From positions 121,770 through 185,769 of the forward strand of contig CAYQUX010000005.1 of assembly GCA_964420995.1 (NCBI GenBank): a DNA stretch of 64,000 nt. Direction: 5' to 3'. Below are positions 27,266-36,099 of the stretch, in pieces; position 1 is the first letter of the stretch, and every line of letters starts with the position of its first letter. This DNA comes from Leptolinea sp964420995 (GTDB lineage Bacteria > Chloroflexota > Anaerolineae > Anaerolineales > Anaerolineaceae). The position numbers and the translations under genes are program-made. The notes under the pieces were generated by a model. The model had not been told where the DNA came from. It searched no databases and saw nothing but the letters and a program-made list of their open reading frames with translations.

Positions 27266-28408
27266 ATGCCTGATTCATTATCACTGGAAACACTCCAGAC
27301 TCTCGGCCATCAGTGCGGGTTTTCACTCGTAGGAGTGACCGACCTATCCCCACTGGATGAGTTCAATTTTTATCAGGGTTGGCTGGATGCCGGATTGAAC
27401 GCTGACATGCAATACCTGTGTAATGATCAGGCTGTTCAGACCCGCGCCAATCCACAATTGTTTATGGCCGACGCGCGTTCGATTATTGTCGTGGGGGCGC
27501 GTTACACCTCGGTGCAGATTGAACCCCGTACCGGCAAATTGGTCGGAGAAATTGCCGGGTTTGCCCGTGGTGATGATTATCACAACATTCTCAACCAGCG
27601 CGCGAATCGCTTCATTCAAGCTATTTCAGAAGCAGCCGGTTCGTCGACCCGGAGCCGGGTGGCAGTTGACTCTCAACCGCTGCTGGAAAAACCACTGGCG
27701 CACCGTGCCGGCCTGGGTTGGCAAGGGCGGCATTCCCTGCTCATCAATCCCCGACAGGGATCCTTTTTCAATCTGGCGGAAATCTTCACCACGCTTGAAC
27801 TGGACGCGGACAACCCGGATTTTCCAGAACGCTGCGGTACCTGCCAAAAATGTGTGGATGCCTGCCCGACAGGCTGCATCCGGTCTGACCGCACCATTGA
27901 CGCCAGCAGATGCCTTTCCTTCCTCACCATTGAGAACAAGGGAGCCATTCCTCTCGAATTGCGTTCCGCGCTGGGCCACCGCCTGTTTGGCTGTGATACC
28001 TGCCAGGCAGCCTGTCCCTGGAACCAGCGGGTTGATGACAGCGATGTACTGCCCGAGTATCGTCCGCGTGACCTGATCGACGCGTACCCCGACCTGAGTG
28101 AACTTGTGCGGCTTTCTGCGGCAGAGATTCGCGCCCGCTTTGGCGCGTCCCCCCTGCTGCGCGCCCGCCGAAGGGGGTTGCTGCGTAACGCGGCCGTTGT
28201 TCTGGGGAATTATCACACCGAGGGTGCGTTGCATCCGTTGGAATATCTTTTAGGCGGCGAACCCGACGCATTGATCCGCTCCCACGCCGCGTGGGCTCTG
28301 GGACAAACACCCGGACATCGTGCGCGTGAAATCCTTTCCGCGTACTATAAAACAGAACCTCACGAATCCGTCCGCGAAGAAATAAGGCTGGCGTTGGAAA
28401 CCAATTGA
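27266..28408 (+). CDS. queG: Epoxyqueuosine reductase QueG
   Basis: 380 residues from the ATG at 27266; an in-frame TTG at 27239 lies upstream of the -10 box and is rejected. Two 4Fe-4S motifs, CGTCQKCVDACPTGC and CDTCQAACPWN, the cobalamin-binding N-terminal half and a C-terminal HEAT-like part (HAAWALGQTPG) match QueG. It carries out the last step of queuosine synthesis in tRNA. No other queuosine gene is nearby. Confidence 0.93.
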   Translation: MPDSLSLETLQTLGHQCGFSLVGVTDLSPLDEFNFYQGWLDAGLNADMQYLCNDQAVQTRANPQLFMADARSIIVVGARYTSVQIEPRTGKLVGEIAGFARGDDYHNILNQRANRFIQAISEAAGSSTRSRVAVDSQPLLEKPLAHRAGLGWQGRHSLLINPRQGSFFNLAEIFTTLELDADNPDFPERCGTCQKCVDACPTGCIRSDRTIDASRCLSFLTIENKGAIPLELRSALGHRLFGCDTCQAACPWNQRVDDSDVLPEYRPRDLIDAYPDLSELVRLSAAEIRARFGASPLLRARRRGLLRNAAVVLGNYHTEGALHPLEYLLGGEPDALIRSHAAWALGQTPGHRAREILSAYYKTEPHESVREEIRLALETN

Positions 28409-28491
28409 CCTGATACTTTTGGCAGCAAAATGTCATTTTGCATTTTCCTTCAATCCCATTAAGAGTCCAATCCGGGCAATATCATCAATAC

Positions 28492-29009
28492 CCCCTTTCA
28501 GACGGCGTTTTTTCCGTCCCGGCTTTATTATTGCCTATCTTGCAAACACCGTTTTCTCATCCCGGCTTTGCTTTTGTCCCCTTTCCGGACGGCGCTTTCC
28601 CGTCCGGAAGGGGGGTGGGGGGATTCTGTGCCCGGGCCGTGATTCTTCCCCGGCAGACCCGAATCCTCCCTGCTTCTCTGCTCTGTTTTTGCCCCCTTTG
28701 CGGCGGCGTTTTCCCGATCGGAAAGGGGGTTGGGGGGATTCCGCGCCCGGGCCGCGATTCTGCCCCGGCAGACCCAAATCTTCCCTGCTTCTCTGCTCTG
28801 TTTTTTGCCCCCTTTGCGGACGGCGCTTTCCCGTCCGTAAGGGGGGTTGGGGGGATTCTGTGCCCGGGCCGTGATTCTGCCCCGGTAGACACGAATCCTT
28901 CCTGCTTCTCAGCTCTGTTTTTGTCCCCTTTGCGGACGGTGCTTTCCCGTCCGGAAGGGGGGTTGGGGGGATTCTGTGTCCGGGTCGTGGTTTTTCCCTA
29001 CCAGAATCC
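28492..29009. repeat. GC-rich tandem array of about 116-bp hairpin units
   Basis: Four units begin with CCCCTTT at 28578, 28693, 28809 and 28925 (periods 115, 116, 116); the fourth is partial and ends near 29009. A degenerate half-unit starts at 28492. Each unit contains a strong hairpin (CCCCTTT-type arm, Cys-free GC stem around CGGACGG/CCGTCCG, arm AAGGGG) and a second weaker one around GCCCGGGC and GCCCCGGC. The array fills most of the 611 bases between the convergent queG and TolB-like genes. Open frames run through it on both strands but the period is not a multiple of three. Confidence 0.85.
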
Positions 29010-29019
29010 GGCAAGTATT

Positions 29020-30387
29020 TTATGGCAACCACGTGGGCATGGCCGCGTCATTGGCTGCCTGGATCACTTCACCCGATTTCGCGTCCCAAACCAGTACTAC
29101 AGGCTTCGCGCCGGACGCTCCAATTTGAGCCTGCTGGAATGTCAGAGCCCCGCCATCAGGCCGCCAGATGGGAGCCGCGTTAGTGCGGGTGAAATCCTCT
29201 GTGACCATCCTGACTGACCTGTCAGCCAGACCGATCACTCCCATTTGCCGGGTGGCAGATCCGATCAGGGTATTCACTCCCAAAGCGATTAGCCGGCCAT
29301 CAGGAGACAAATCCGGTTCACCCAACTCCACATCCGTTAGAATGCCTTTCAGAGGCTCACTGATCGTGCTGGATATCAGATCAAGTGAATATACCTTTGA
29401 ATAAACGCCTTCATTCCCATATTCATCATCAACAAAAACCAGAGTTGATCCATCCGAAGACCATGATGCGGTTTGCGGTCGTTTGGTGCCCAGAAGAAAA
29501 TCATTCTCCCCGGCTTTGTTAATCACCCTCAGGCCTACGCTGCCAGAGTCATAATAAGCAATTTTCAAACCATCTGGTGAGAAAGAAGGCAATTCTCCGC
29601 CCGGGGCGAATTCTCCCACCAGTGGGGTTGGTTTCAGTTGCGTTTCTGTGATGATCGCCGTGTAAATATGCGGCTTAACATTTCCAGTTCCATTTTCCGG
29701 TTTTTCCAACCGGGAAAAAGCGATCAAACGGCTGTCCCTTGATACAATTGGATCAGAACAGGTATCTTTTCCACATTCCAGGGCAATGGAATCCACGTCT
29801 CCATTCCTGTCAATTCTGCGAAGGTCCGAACCACCCCTGGGATTCTTTACACTATAGAAAAATCCCGATCCATCGGGTATGGGTGAAAAGCCTGTAACAT
29901 TTCCGCTTGTGTGTGTGATTTGCCGACGATTCCGTCCGTTCGTCTCCACCAGCCATACCTCAGGTGAAGTGGTCGCCGTACCAAGATACGCGATCTGCGG
30001 GGCCCGCGTTCTGTATGTCCATTTCAAATCTGCCTTGTACGTTTTACCATCCAGGCTGATTGCCCCGCCATTCAATTGAATGGTCAGATCAGTCTCCATG
30101 GGGAAACTGGCAACCGGCATTATTTCAAGGGTGCGCCCTCTCCAGTTCTTCTTGACCTCAACCGTCGGAATGAAGGAAATCTTTTCTTCCACGGAAGATT
30201 TATTCATCTCCTGAGGAAAGTGAATTTCGATGGTTGTCAATATCCCGATAGTATTCCCGGATTCCGGTTCAATCCGCGGATTGGGTAGAGCCCAAAACCT
30301 TGGTCCATGCAGCATGATTACTGCGGCCAGTAATAAAACAGCACACAGCAAGAAAATAAGACGGGGGAGATAAAATCGATTGGTCAT
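29020..30387 (-). CDS. Membrane-anchored TolB-like beta-propeller protein
   Basis: 455 residues. N-terminal membrane anchor (about 8-28), an Ig-like domain of the bacterial Big_5 type (about 38-130, FPQEMNKSSVEEKISF), then PD40/WD40-like propeller repeats (PDGSGFFYSV, SPDGLKIAYYD, SSDGSTLVFVD, SPDGRLIALG, RPDGGALTFQQ). Probably faces the outside of the cell. No Tol-Pal genes accompany it. Role unknown. Confidence 0.75.
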   Translation of the reverse strand: MTNRFYLPRLIFLLCAVLLLAAVIMLHGPRFWALPNPRIEPESGNTIGILTTIEIHFPQEMNKSSVEEKISFIPTVEVKKNWRGRTLEIMPVASFPMETDLTIQLNGGAISLDGKTYKADLKWTYRTRAPQIAYLGTATTSPEVWLVETNGRNRRQITHTSGNVTGFSPIPDGSGFFYSVKNPRGGSDLRRIDRNGDVDSIALECGKDTCSDPIVSRDSRLIAFSRLEKPENGTGNVKPHIYTAIITETQLKPTPLVGEFAPGGELPSFSPDGLKIAYYDSGSVGLRVINKAGENDFLLGTKRPQTASWSSDGSTLVFVDDEYGNEGVYSKVYSLDLISSTISEPLKGILTDVELGEPDLSPDGRLIALGVNTLIGSATRQMGVIGLADRSVRMVTEDFTRTNAAPIWRPDGGALTFQQAQIGASGAKPVVLVWDAKSGEVIQAANDAAMPTWLP

Positions 30388-30390
30388 AAT

Positions 30391-30420
30391 CCAAAGGGCG
30401 GGTTTTCACCCGCCCTTTTT
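30391..30420 (-). terminator. Hairpin terminator between LysM and TolB-like genes
   Basis: AAAGGGCGGG / CCCGCCCTTT with a six-base loop. It lies after the LysM gene on the minus strand; the T-run is short on that strand and longer on the plus strand. Confidence 0.6.
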
Positions 30421-30442
30421 CTATAATGGGATTAAATTTTTT

Positions 30443-31201
30443 CTAGTTCGCTTTGGTAGCGGTCGCGGTGGCAGCTGGTCTGGTTCCGCCGATCTGTGTT
30501 CCGCCGGGGGTAATGGTGGCTGGCCTTGTCGGTACCACCGTGACGATATTGACCGGTATCTTTAGTAATTGTCCAACATAGATAAGGTTGGCATCCTTCA
30601 ATTTGTTGGCAGTCAGAATATTTTCCGGGATACTGTTGAACTTCTGCGCGATCTTGCCAATCGTGTCACCCGGTGAAACGGAATATTCAATAAGCGTCCC
30701 CGCCTTGATATTCTGTGGGATCGGGGTGTCGGTAGGTAATATCGCGCCTGGTTGAGGTATCAAAATCTTTTCACCTACACGAATATTACAGGTGGATCCC
30801 AGCGCCGGATTCAGCAGCGTTAAAGCTCTTACTTCCGTGTTGAACTGTTCGGCAATCTTCGCGCAATAATCCCCTTCCACCACCGTATACTCAAACGGTC
30901 CACTTGGTGTGGCTGTTTCCGTCGGAGGTTCAGTGGGCAATGGTGTCGGGCTCAATGTGGGTGTTTCGGTCGGTGGTACCGGGGATGCCGTAAATGTCAT
31001 CGTAGGAGTTAAGGTACTGGTTGACAGGAATGAGAAGGCCGGTTTGTTGGGTCCTGAAAGCCAGTAGACAAGCAGAAGCACGCCGCCCAGGATCAATACA
31101 CCGGCCAAACCACCAATGAAAAGGGGCATGGTTTGCTGCCGTTTTCTGTACGAATCAATAACATTTTGTGGATTTTCTTTTCCAGACATAGGATTTCCCA
31201 T
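30443..31201 (-). CDS. Membrane-anchored protein with two LysM domains
   Basis: 252 residues. One membrane segment at about 26-48, a Thr/Pro-rich stretch, then LysM 1 (about 103-150, YTVVEGDYCAKIAEQF) and LysM 2 (about 170-215, YSVSPGDTIGKIAQKF), ending in a Thr-rich tail. LysM binds GlcNAc-containing glycans, so the protein is likely cell-wall attached. Two possible starts four codons apart (31201 and 31189). Confidence 0.8.
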   Translation of the reverse strand: MGNPMSGKENPQNVIDSYRKRQQTMPLFIGGLAGVLILGGVLLLVYWLSGPNKPAFSFLSTSTLTPTMTFTASPVPPTETPTLSPTPLPTEPPTETATPSGPFEYTVVEGDYCAKIAEQFNTEVRALTLLNPALGSTCNIRVGEKILIPQPGAILPTDTPIPQNIKAGTLIEYSVSPGDTIGKIAQKFNSIPENILTANKLKDANLIYVGQLLKIPVNIVTVVPTRPATITPGGTQIGGTRPAATATATKAN

Positions 31202-31308
31202 TTCTTCTGGAATTCCCGATTAGTCAAAACCGGTCATCCCTGATTTTCGATGCAAAATCTACTCAGCCTTAAGGCATTCTACCTGATTCTGGAGCATTTA
31301 GCGAGTCA

Positions 31309-34203
31309 TCATAGCCGTGTCCGGGATAGGAGAGGTTTCAGGAATTTTCCGGTATACGATGCGTCCACATTTACCACGTCTTCCGGGGTTCCCGTCGCGA
31401 TCAATTCACCGCCTCGATCGCCTCCTTCTGGTCCCAGATCAATAATATAATCGGCAACTTTGATTATGTCGAGGTTGTGCTCAATGATCAACATGGAATT
31501 TCCATTGTCCACCAGGCGTTGAAGCACCTCAATCAAACGGTGAACATCAGCCGCGTGCAAACCCACCGATGGTTCGTCTAGCACATACATGGTTTTTCCT
31601 GTGGCACGCCTTGATAGTTCCTTTGCCAGTTTGACACGCTGCGCTTCGCCACCGGATAATGTGGGAGCCGGTTGTCCAATGCGGACGTATCCGAGTCCCA
31701 CATCCATAAGCGTTTTCAATTTGTTCGCCAGGTTCGGGAAGTTGCTGAAGAATTCAAGCCCTTCTTCCACGGTCATATCCAAAACGTCGGCAATGGACTT
31801 TCCCTTTAATTTCACCTGCAATGTTTCACGATTGAATCTCGCCCCATGGCACACATCACAGGGAACATACACATCCGGGAGGAATTGCATTTCGATACGC
31901 AGTTGTCCCTGCCCCTGGCAGGCTTCACAGCGGCCTCCATGCACGTTAAAAGAGAATCGGCTGGTCTTGTATCCTCTTATCTTGCTTTCCGGCAATTCCG
32001 TGAAGAGCGCCCGGATCTCGTCAAACAGACCGGTATACGTACCTGGATTGGACCGTGGAGTTCGTCCAATAGGTGATTGGTCAATATTGATCACCTTGTC
32101 AATGTGCTGCATCCCTTCCAATCGGTCAAATTCACCTGGCTGGGTGTGCGACCCATAAAGCTGCCGGGCCATTTCAGCGTATAGAATATCCACCATTAAT
32201 GTGCTTTTCCCTGAACCGGATACACCTGTGATACAGGTTAAAACACCAAGCGGAATATGCACATCAAGGTTTTTAAGGTTGTTGGCCCTGGCTCCGCGGA
32301 TTATCAGTTCTTTACCATTGCCCTGCCGGCGTTCGGTTGGAATGGGTACTTTCTTCCTTCCGCTTAAATACGCTCCGGTAATGGAATTCTTGTCCGTCAG
32401 GATATGGTCTACCGTGCCGGCAGAAATCACTTTACCGCCATGTTCCCCGGCTCCAGGACCCAGATCGATAATCCAATCCGCAGAGCGGATGGTTTCGTCA
32501 TCGTGTTCGACTACCAGAACGGTATTGCCCAGGTTCACCAGGCCGCGCAGCGTGGCCAGCAGCCTGTCATTATCCCGCGGGTGCAGGCCGATGGATGGCT
32601 CATCCAACACGTACAGTACACCCATCAATCGTGACCCGATCTGCGTGGCCAGTCGGATGCGCTGGGCTTCGCCGCCAGAAAGTGAACCTGCCGGCCGGCG
32701 TAATGTCAGGTAATCCAATCCCACGTCAACCAAAAACCCCAGACGTTCACGAATTTCTTTTAATACCCGTTCCGCAATGGTTTTCTGCCGCGTTGTCAGG
32801 CAGCAGTCATCATCCATTAATTGCACAATCCAGTTCAGGGTGGTCAATACCGGCCACCCGGTAACTTCTACGATATTCCTGTCATTTACTGTTACAGCCA
32901 GCGCTTCAGGACGCAAGCGCGTTCCTTTGCACGTCGGGCATGGCCGGTCGCACATATATTCACTGATCCGGCTGCGAATAAATTCAGAAGATGTCTCCCG
33001 GTAGCGCCGCTCCAGATTGGGTATTACGCCTTCAAATGATGTCTCAAAGGTCGTGTGCCGCTCATTGTTGCGGCCTACCATGTTCATGGTGATTTCCTGT
33101 TTTCCAGTGCCATACAGAACAAGTCTCATTTTCTCTTCGGATATCTGGTTGACAGGACAGTCCAGGTCAATATCATAGTGATCGGCTACAGCTTCGAGCA
33201 TCTGCCAGTAATAACCACCCTGTTCCCGGCTGTTGGCCCATTCCATGGCAATGATCGCGCCTTCTTTAAAAGATCGCTCCTTATCAGGAATGAGTAAATC
33301 CGGGTCGATCTCCAGCTTGCTGCCCAGGCCTTCGCAATCCGGGCAGGCGCCATGAGGTGTGTTGAAGGAAAATGTTCGCGGCTCAATTTCCGGCAAACTG
33401 ACGCCATGTTCCGGGCAGGCAAGGTGTTCGCTGTAGAACAGATCTGTAGGCGGTTCCGTGCTCAAATTCTGGATGGTAAGGTATCCCTCACCAATCTTTA
33501 ACGCTGTTTCTATGGAATCCGTCAAACGTGAGGCAGCGGATCTCAATTCGGCTTCATCTGCATGGTGGTTGATCACCAGCCTGTCGACAACCGCTTCAAT
33601 GGTGTGAATCTTGAATCTATCCAGGGTAATCTCATCTTCCAGATTCATTACTTCGCCGTCTACGCGGGCGCGGACAAAACCCATCTTACGGATATCATCA
33701 AAGATCGTCTGGTAAGTGCCTTTACGCCCCCTGACCAGCGGCGACAGAATCAACAGACGTGATCCATCTGGCAGCGATTGCACCGCGTCCACAATCTCCT
33801 GCGCGGATTGCCGCTGCACTTCCCGGCCGCAAACCGGGCAATGTGGAATACCCACACGCGAAAACAACAGGCGCATGTAGTCGTATACTTCCGTCACTGT
33901 ACCAACGGTTGACCGTGGATTATGCGATGTGGCTTTCTGATCGATGGACACGGCCGGTGATAGTCCTTCAATGGAATCGACATCCGGTTTATCCATCTGT
34001 CCCAGGAACTGACGCGCGTAAGAGGAAAGCGACTCCACGTAGCGTCTCTGCCCCTCGGCGAAAATGGTGTCGAACGCCAGAGAGGATTTGCCTGATCCTG
34101 AAAGGCCTGTTATCACCACCAGTTTGTCACGGGGTATTTCAACCGTGATATTTTTTAAATTGTGCTCTCTGGCACCAATAACCCGGATTACATTTTGTGA
34201 CAT
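31309..34203 (-). CDS. uvrA: UvrABC excinuclease subunit A
   Basis: 964 residues. Two ABC ATPase modules (Walker A GLSGSGKSS near 31 and GVSGSGKST in the second half), two signature regions (LSGGEAQRI and LSGGEAQRV) and zinc-finger cysteine pairs (CPVC, CPDC, CPTC, CEAC...CDVC). Recognises bulky DNA damage and loads UvrB. AGGTGA precedes the ATG. No uvrB or uvrC nearby. Confidence 0.97.
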   Translation of the reverse strand: MSQNVIRVIGAREHNLKNITVEIPRDKLVVITGLSGSGKSSLAFDTIFAEGQRRYVESLSSYARQFLGQMDKPDVDSIEGLSPAVSIDQKATSHNPRSTVGTVTEVYDYMRLLFSRVGIPHCPVCGREVQRQSAQEIVDAVQSLPDGSRLLILSPLVRGRKGTYQTIFDDIRKMGFVRARVDGEVMNLEDEITLDRFKIHTIEAVVDRLVINHHADEAELRSAASRLTDSIETALKIGEGYLTIQNLSTEPPTDLFYSEHLACPEHGVSLPEIEPRTFSFNTPHGACPDCEGLGSKLEIDPDLLIPDKERSFKEGAIIAMEWANSREQGGYYWQMLEAVADHYDIDLDCPVNQISEEKMRLVLYGTGKQEITMNMVGRNNERHTTFETSFEGVIPNLERRYRETSSEFIRSRISEYMCDRPCPTCKGTRLRPEALAVTVNDRNIVEVTGWPVLTTLNWIVQLMDDDCCLTTRQKTIAERVLKEIRERLGFLVDVGLDYLTLRRPAGSLSGGEAQRIRLATQIGSRLMGVLYVLDEPSIGLHPRDNDRLLATLRGLVNLGNTVLVVEHDDETIRSADWIIDLGPGAGEHGGKVISAGTVDHILTDKNSITGAYLSGRKKVPIPTERRQGNGKELIIRGARANNLKNLDVHIPLGVLTCITGVSGSGKSTLMVDILYAEMARQLYGSHTQPGEFDRLEGMQHIDKVINIDQSPIGRTPRSNPGTYTGLFDEIRALFTELPESKIRGYKTSRFSFNVHGGRCEACQGQGQLRIEMQFLPDVYVPCDVCHGARFNRETLQVKLKGKSIADVLDMTVEEGLEFFSNFPNLANKLKTLMDVGLGYVRIGQPAPTLSGGEAQRVKLAKELSRRATGKTMYVLDEPSVGLHAADVHRLIEVLQRLVDNGNSMLIIEHNLDIIKVADYIIDLGPEGGDRGGELIATGTPEDVVNVDASYTGKFLKPLLSRTRL

Positions 34204-34318
34204 ACGTTCACCTGATTAGACAAATTGCCTGTGAAATAGTTTTTAACAACATGTAACGCAACATCCTATAATAAATCATTTGTTCGAAAATGAGTATCCC
34301 AATTCTACCGGATTCTTG

Positions 34319-34324
34319 TATAAT
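34319..34324 (+). promoter_or_regulatory. -10 box upstream of the MFS transporter pseudogene
   Basis: TATAAT 31 bases before the ATG at 34356; the -35 region is not convincing. Confidence 0.4.
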
Positions 34325-34355
34325 CATGTAATTCTCTTCCAGGAGCATGGCAATC

Positions 34356-35657
34356 ATGGATAAAAAACATAGCAAGATCGTAAATGCCTGGGCGATGTAT
34401 GACTGGGCCAATTCCGCCTTTGCGACCTCCATTATGGCCGCGGTATTGCCGGTATATTATTCCAGTGTGGCAGCCGCGAACCTGCCAGCAAATATTGCCA
34501 CAGCCTACTGGGGATATACAACCGCCCTTTCGCTGCTCGCGGCAGCCATTCTGAGCCCCATTCTGGGCGCCATGGCTGATTTCAATGGGTCAAAAAAGCG
34601 TCTCCTGTCCATTTTCGCGTTCATCGGCATTATTGGCACTGGACTATTGTTTTTCGTCGGTGAAGGTGATTGGATGCTGGCATCCATTTTCTATGTGTTT
34701 GGAGAGATCGGATTTGCCGGCTCACTTGTCTTCTATGATTCCCTTTTACCTCATATCGCCCAGGGCGAAGAGATGGACCAGGTTTCATCCAGAGGGTACG
34801 CCTTTGGGTATCTGGGCGGCGGCATCCTGCTCGCCATCAACCTTGCCATGATCATGCTGGCCCCCAAAGAGCTGACTGGACTTATGTCCCGGCTCAGTTT
34901 TCTTTCGGTTGCCGTCTGGTGGCTGGTTTTTACCATTCCCCTGCTCCTGTACGTCCCCGAACCGCCACGTCGCATTTTAACCGGTGAGGAGCACTTCAAC
35001 CCGATACAGGCCAGTTTCAGCCGCCTGGCACATACCTTCCGCGAGATCACCAAATTCAAGCAGCTCTTTCTCTTTCTGGTGGCCTTCTGGTTCTACAATG
35101 ACGGGATTGGCACCATCATCAAGATGGCAACAATTTATGGCGCCGAGATCGGAATTGGTCAAACATCCCTGATCGGAACCCTTCTCATGGTTCAATTTGT
35201 GGCCATTCCATTCGCGTTTCTTTTTGGCTGGCTGTCAAAGAAAATTGGAACCAAGAAATCCATTTATCTCAGTCTCCTTATCTACACCTGTATTGCCATC
35301 TTTGGCTATTTCATGCAGGAGGAATGGCATTTCTGGGCGCTGGGATTTGCAGTTGCCACAGTCTAGGGCGGCAGCCAGGCTCTCAGCCGCTCCCTCTTTG
35401 GCCGCTTGATGCCGAAAAGCAAATCCGCGGAATTCTTCGGTTTCTTCAGTGTCAGTGAGAAATTTGCCGGTATCGCCGGTCCGTTTGTCTTCGCTATTGT
35501 CAGCCAGTACGTGGGACAAAGCCGCTTGAGCATTGTCTCACTGATCATCTTCTTCATTATCGGCGCGGCAATTCTTTCCCGCGTCAATGTGGATGAAGGA
35601 CTGGCTGTTGCCGAAAAAGAAGAAACCCGGATTCTAGAGACAACCACGGTTCTCTAA
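34356..35657 (+). pseudogene. UMF1-type MFS transporter interrupted by one amber codon
   Basis: Starts at the ATG at 34356 (AGGAG ten bases upstream; the ATG at 34347 is too close to it). Codons read as a complete 433-residue transporter of the UMF1/Atg22-like MFS group (MYDWANSAFATSIMAAVLP at the start, 11-12 membrane spans), except for TAG at 35364-35366. The next residues, GGSQALSRSLFG, continue the family motif in the same frame, where Gln (CAG) is expected at the stop. No other lesion is visible, so it is a recent mutation, a read-through gene or a sequence error. The truncated product would have 336 residues. Confidence 0.8.
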
Positions 35658-35686
35658 ATCAGGCTTACTAAAGAAACCAGGTTTCT

Positions 35687-36091
35687 TTATAGCACCTGAT
35701 AGAGTTCCACAAGCACCCCCCCCGTGCTTTTGGGATGAACAAAAGCCATAAGGCGGCCGGGTTCCTGTAACGGCGTCTCATTGACCAGCCGTACTCCTTT
35801 TTCCTTCAGGTCTTCCAGCATTTCAACAATGTTGTCCACCTGCAGGCACAGGTGATGGATTCCCGCGCCGCGTTCATTGATAAACCGCGCCACCGAAGAA
35901 TCCACTGACGTGGGTTTCACCAGTTCAATTTCGCTCTCGCCCACTGGAAGAAATGTTACCTGTGATTTCTGCGCGCTGACATCCTCAACATGGTCTACAG
36001 TCAATCCCAGCCTGTCACGCCAGAATTCGGCCGCTGCTTCTGAGTCAGATGTGGCAATACCAATGTGATGGATTCTTAGTATTTTGGCCAT
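35687..36091 (-). CDS. mce: Methylmalonyl-CoA epimerase
   Basis: 134 residues of the VOC superfamily. Metal ligands fit H9 or H10 (IHHIGIAT), a mid-protein His (IHHLCLQVDN) and the C-terminal Glu (VLVELYQ). It interconverts the two methylmalonyl-CoA epimers. Located eight bases after the mutase gene, so the two act together in propionyl/succinyl-CoA interconversion. Confidence 0.92.
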   Translation of the reverse strand: MAKILRIHHIGIATSDSEAAAEFWRDRLGLTVDHVEDVSAQKSQVTFLPVGESEIELVKPTSVDSSVARFINERGAGIHHLCLQVDNIVEMLEDLKEKGVRLVNETPLQEPGRLMAFVHPKSTGGVLVELYQVL

Positions 36092-36099
36092 GGCAACCT

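Noticed and set aside
28425..28441. AT-rich hairpin after queG as a terminator
   Set aside because: The GCAAAA/TTTTGC stem is short and weak, and the following T-tract is interrupted.
28492..29009. CRISPR array
   Set aside because: Whole units of about 116 bases are tandemly repeated with no unique spacers and no cas genes nearby.
28438..29217. Long open frames on both strands across the GC-rich repeat array
   Set aside because: The repeat period of 115-116 bases is not a multiple of three, so each unit is read in a different frame; the products are low-complexity Pro/Gly/Arg sequence and have no ribosome sites.
35669..35689. Inverted repeat TAAAGAAACC / GGTTTCTTTA as a terminator
   Set aside because: The arms leave a one-base loop and no T-tract follows; it also runs into the end of the epimerase gene.
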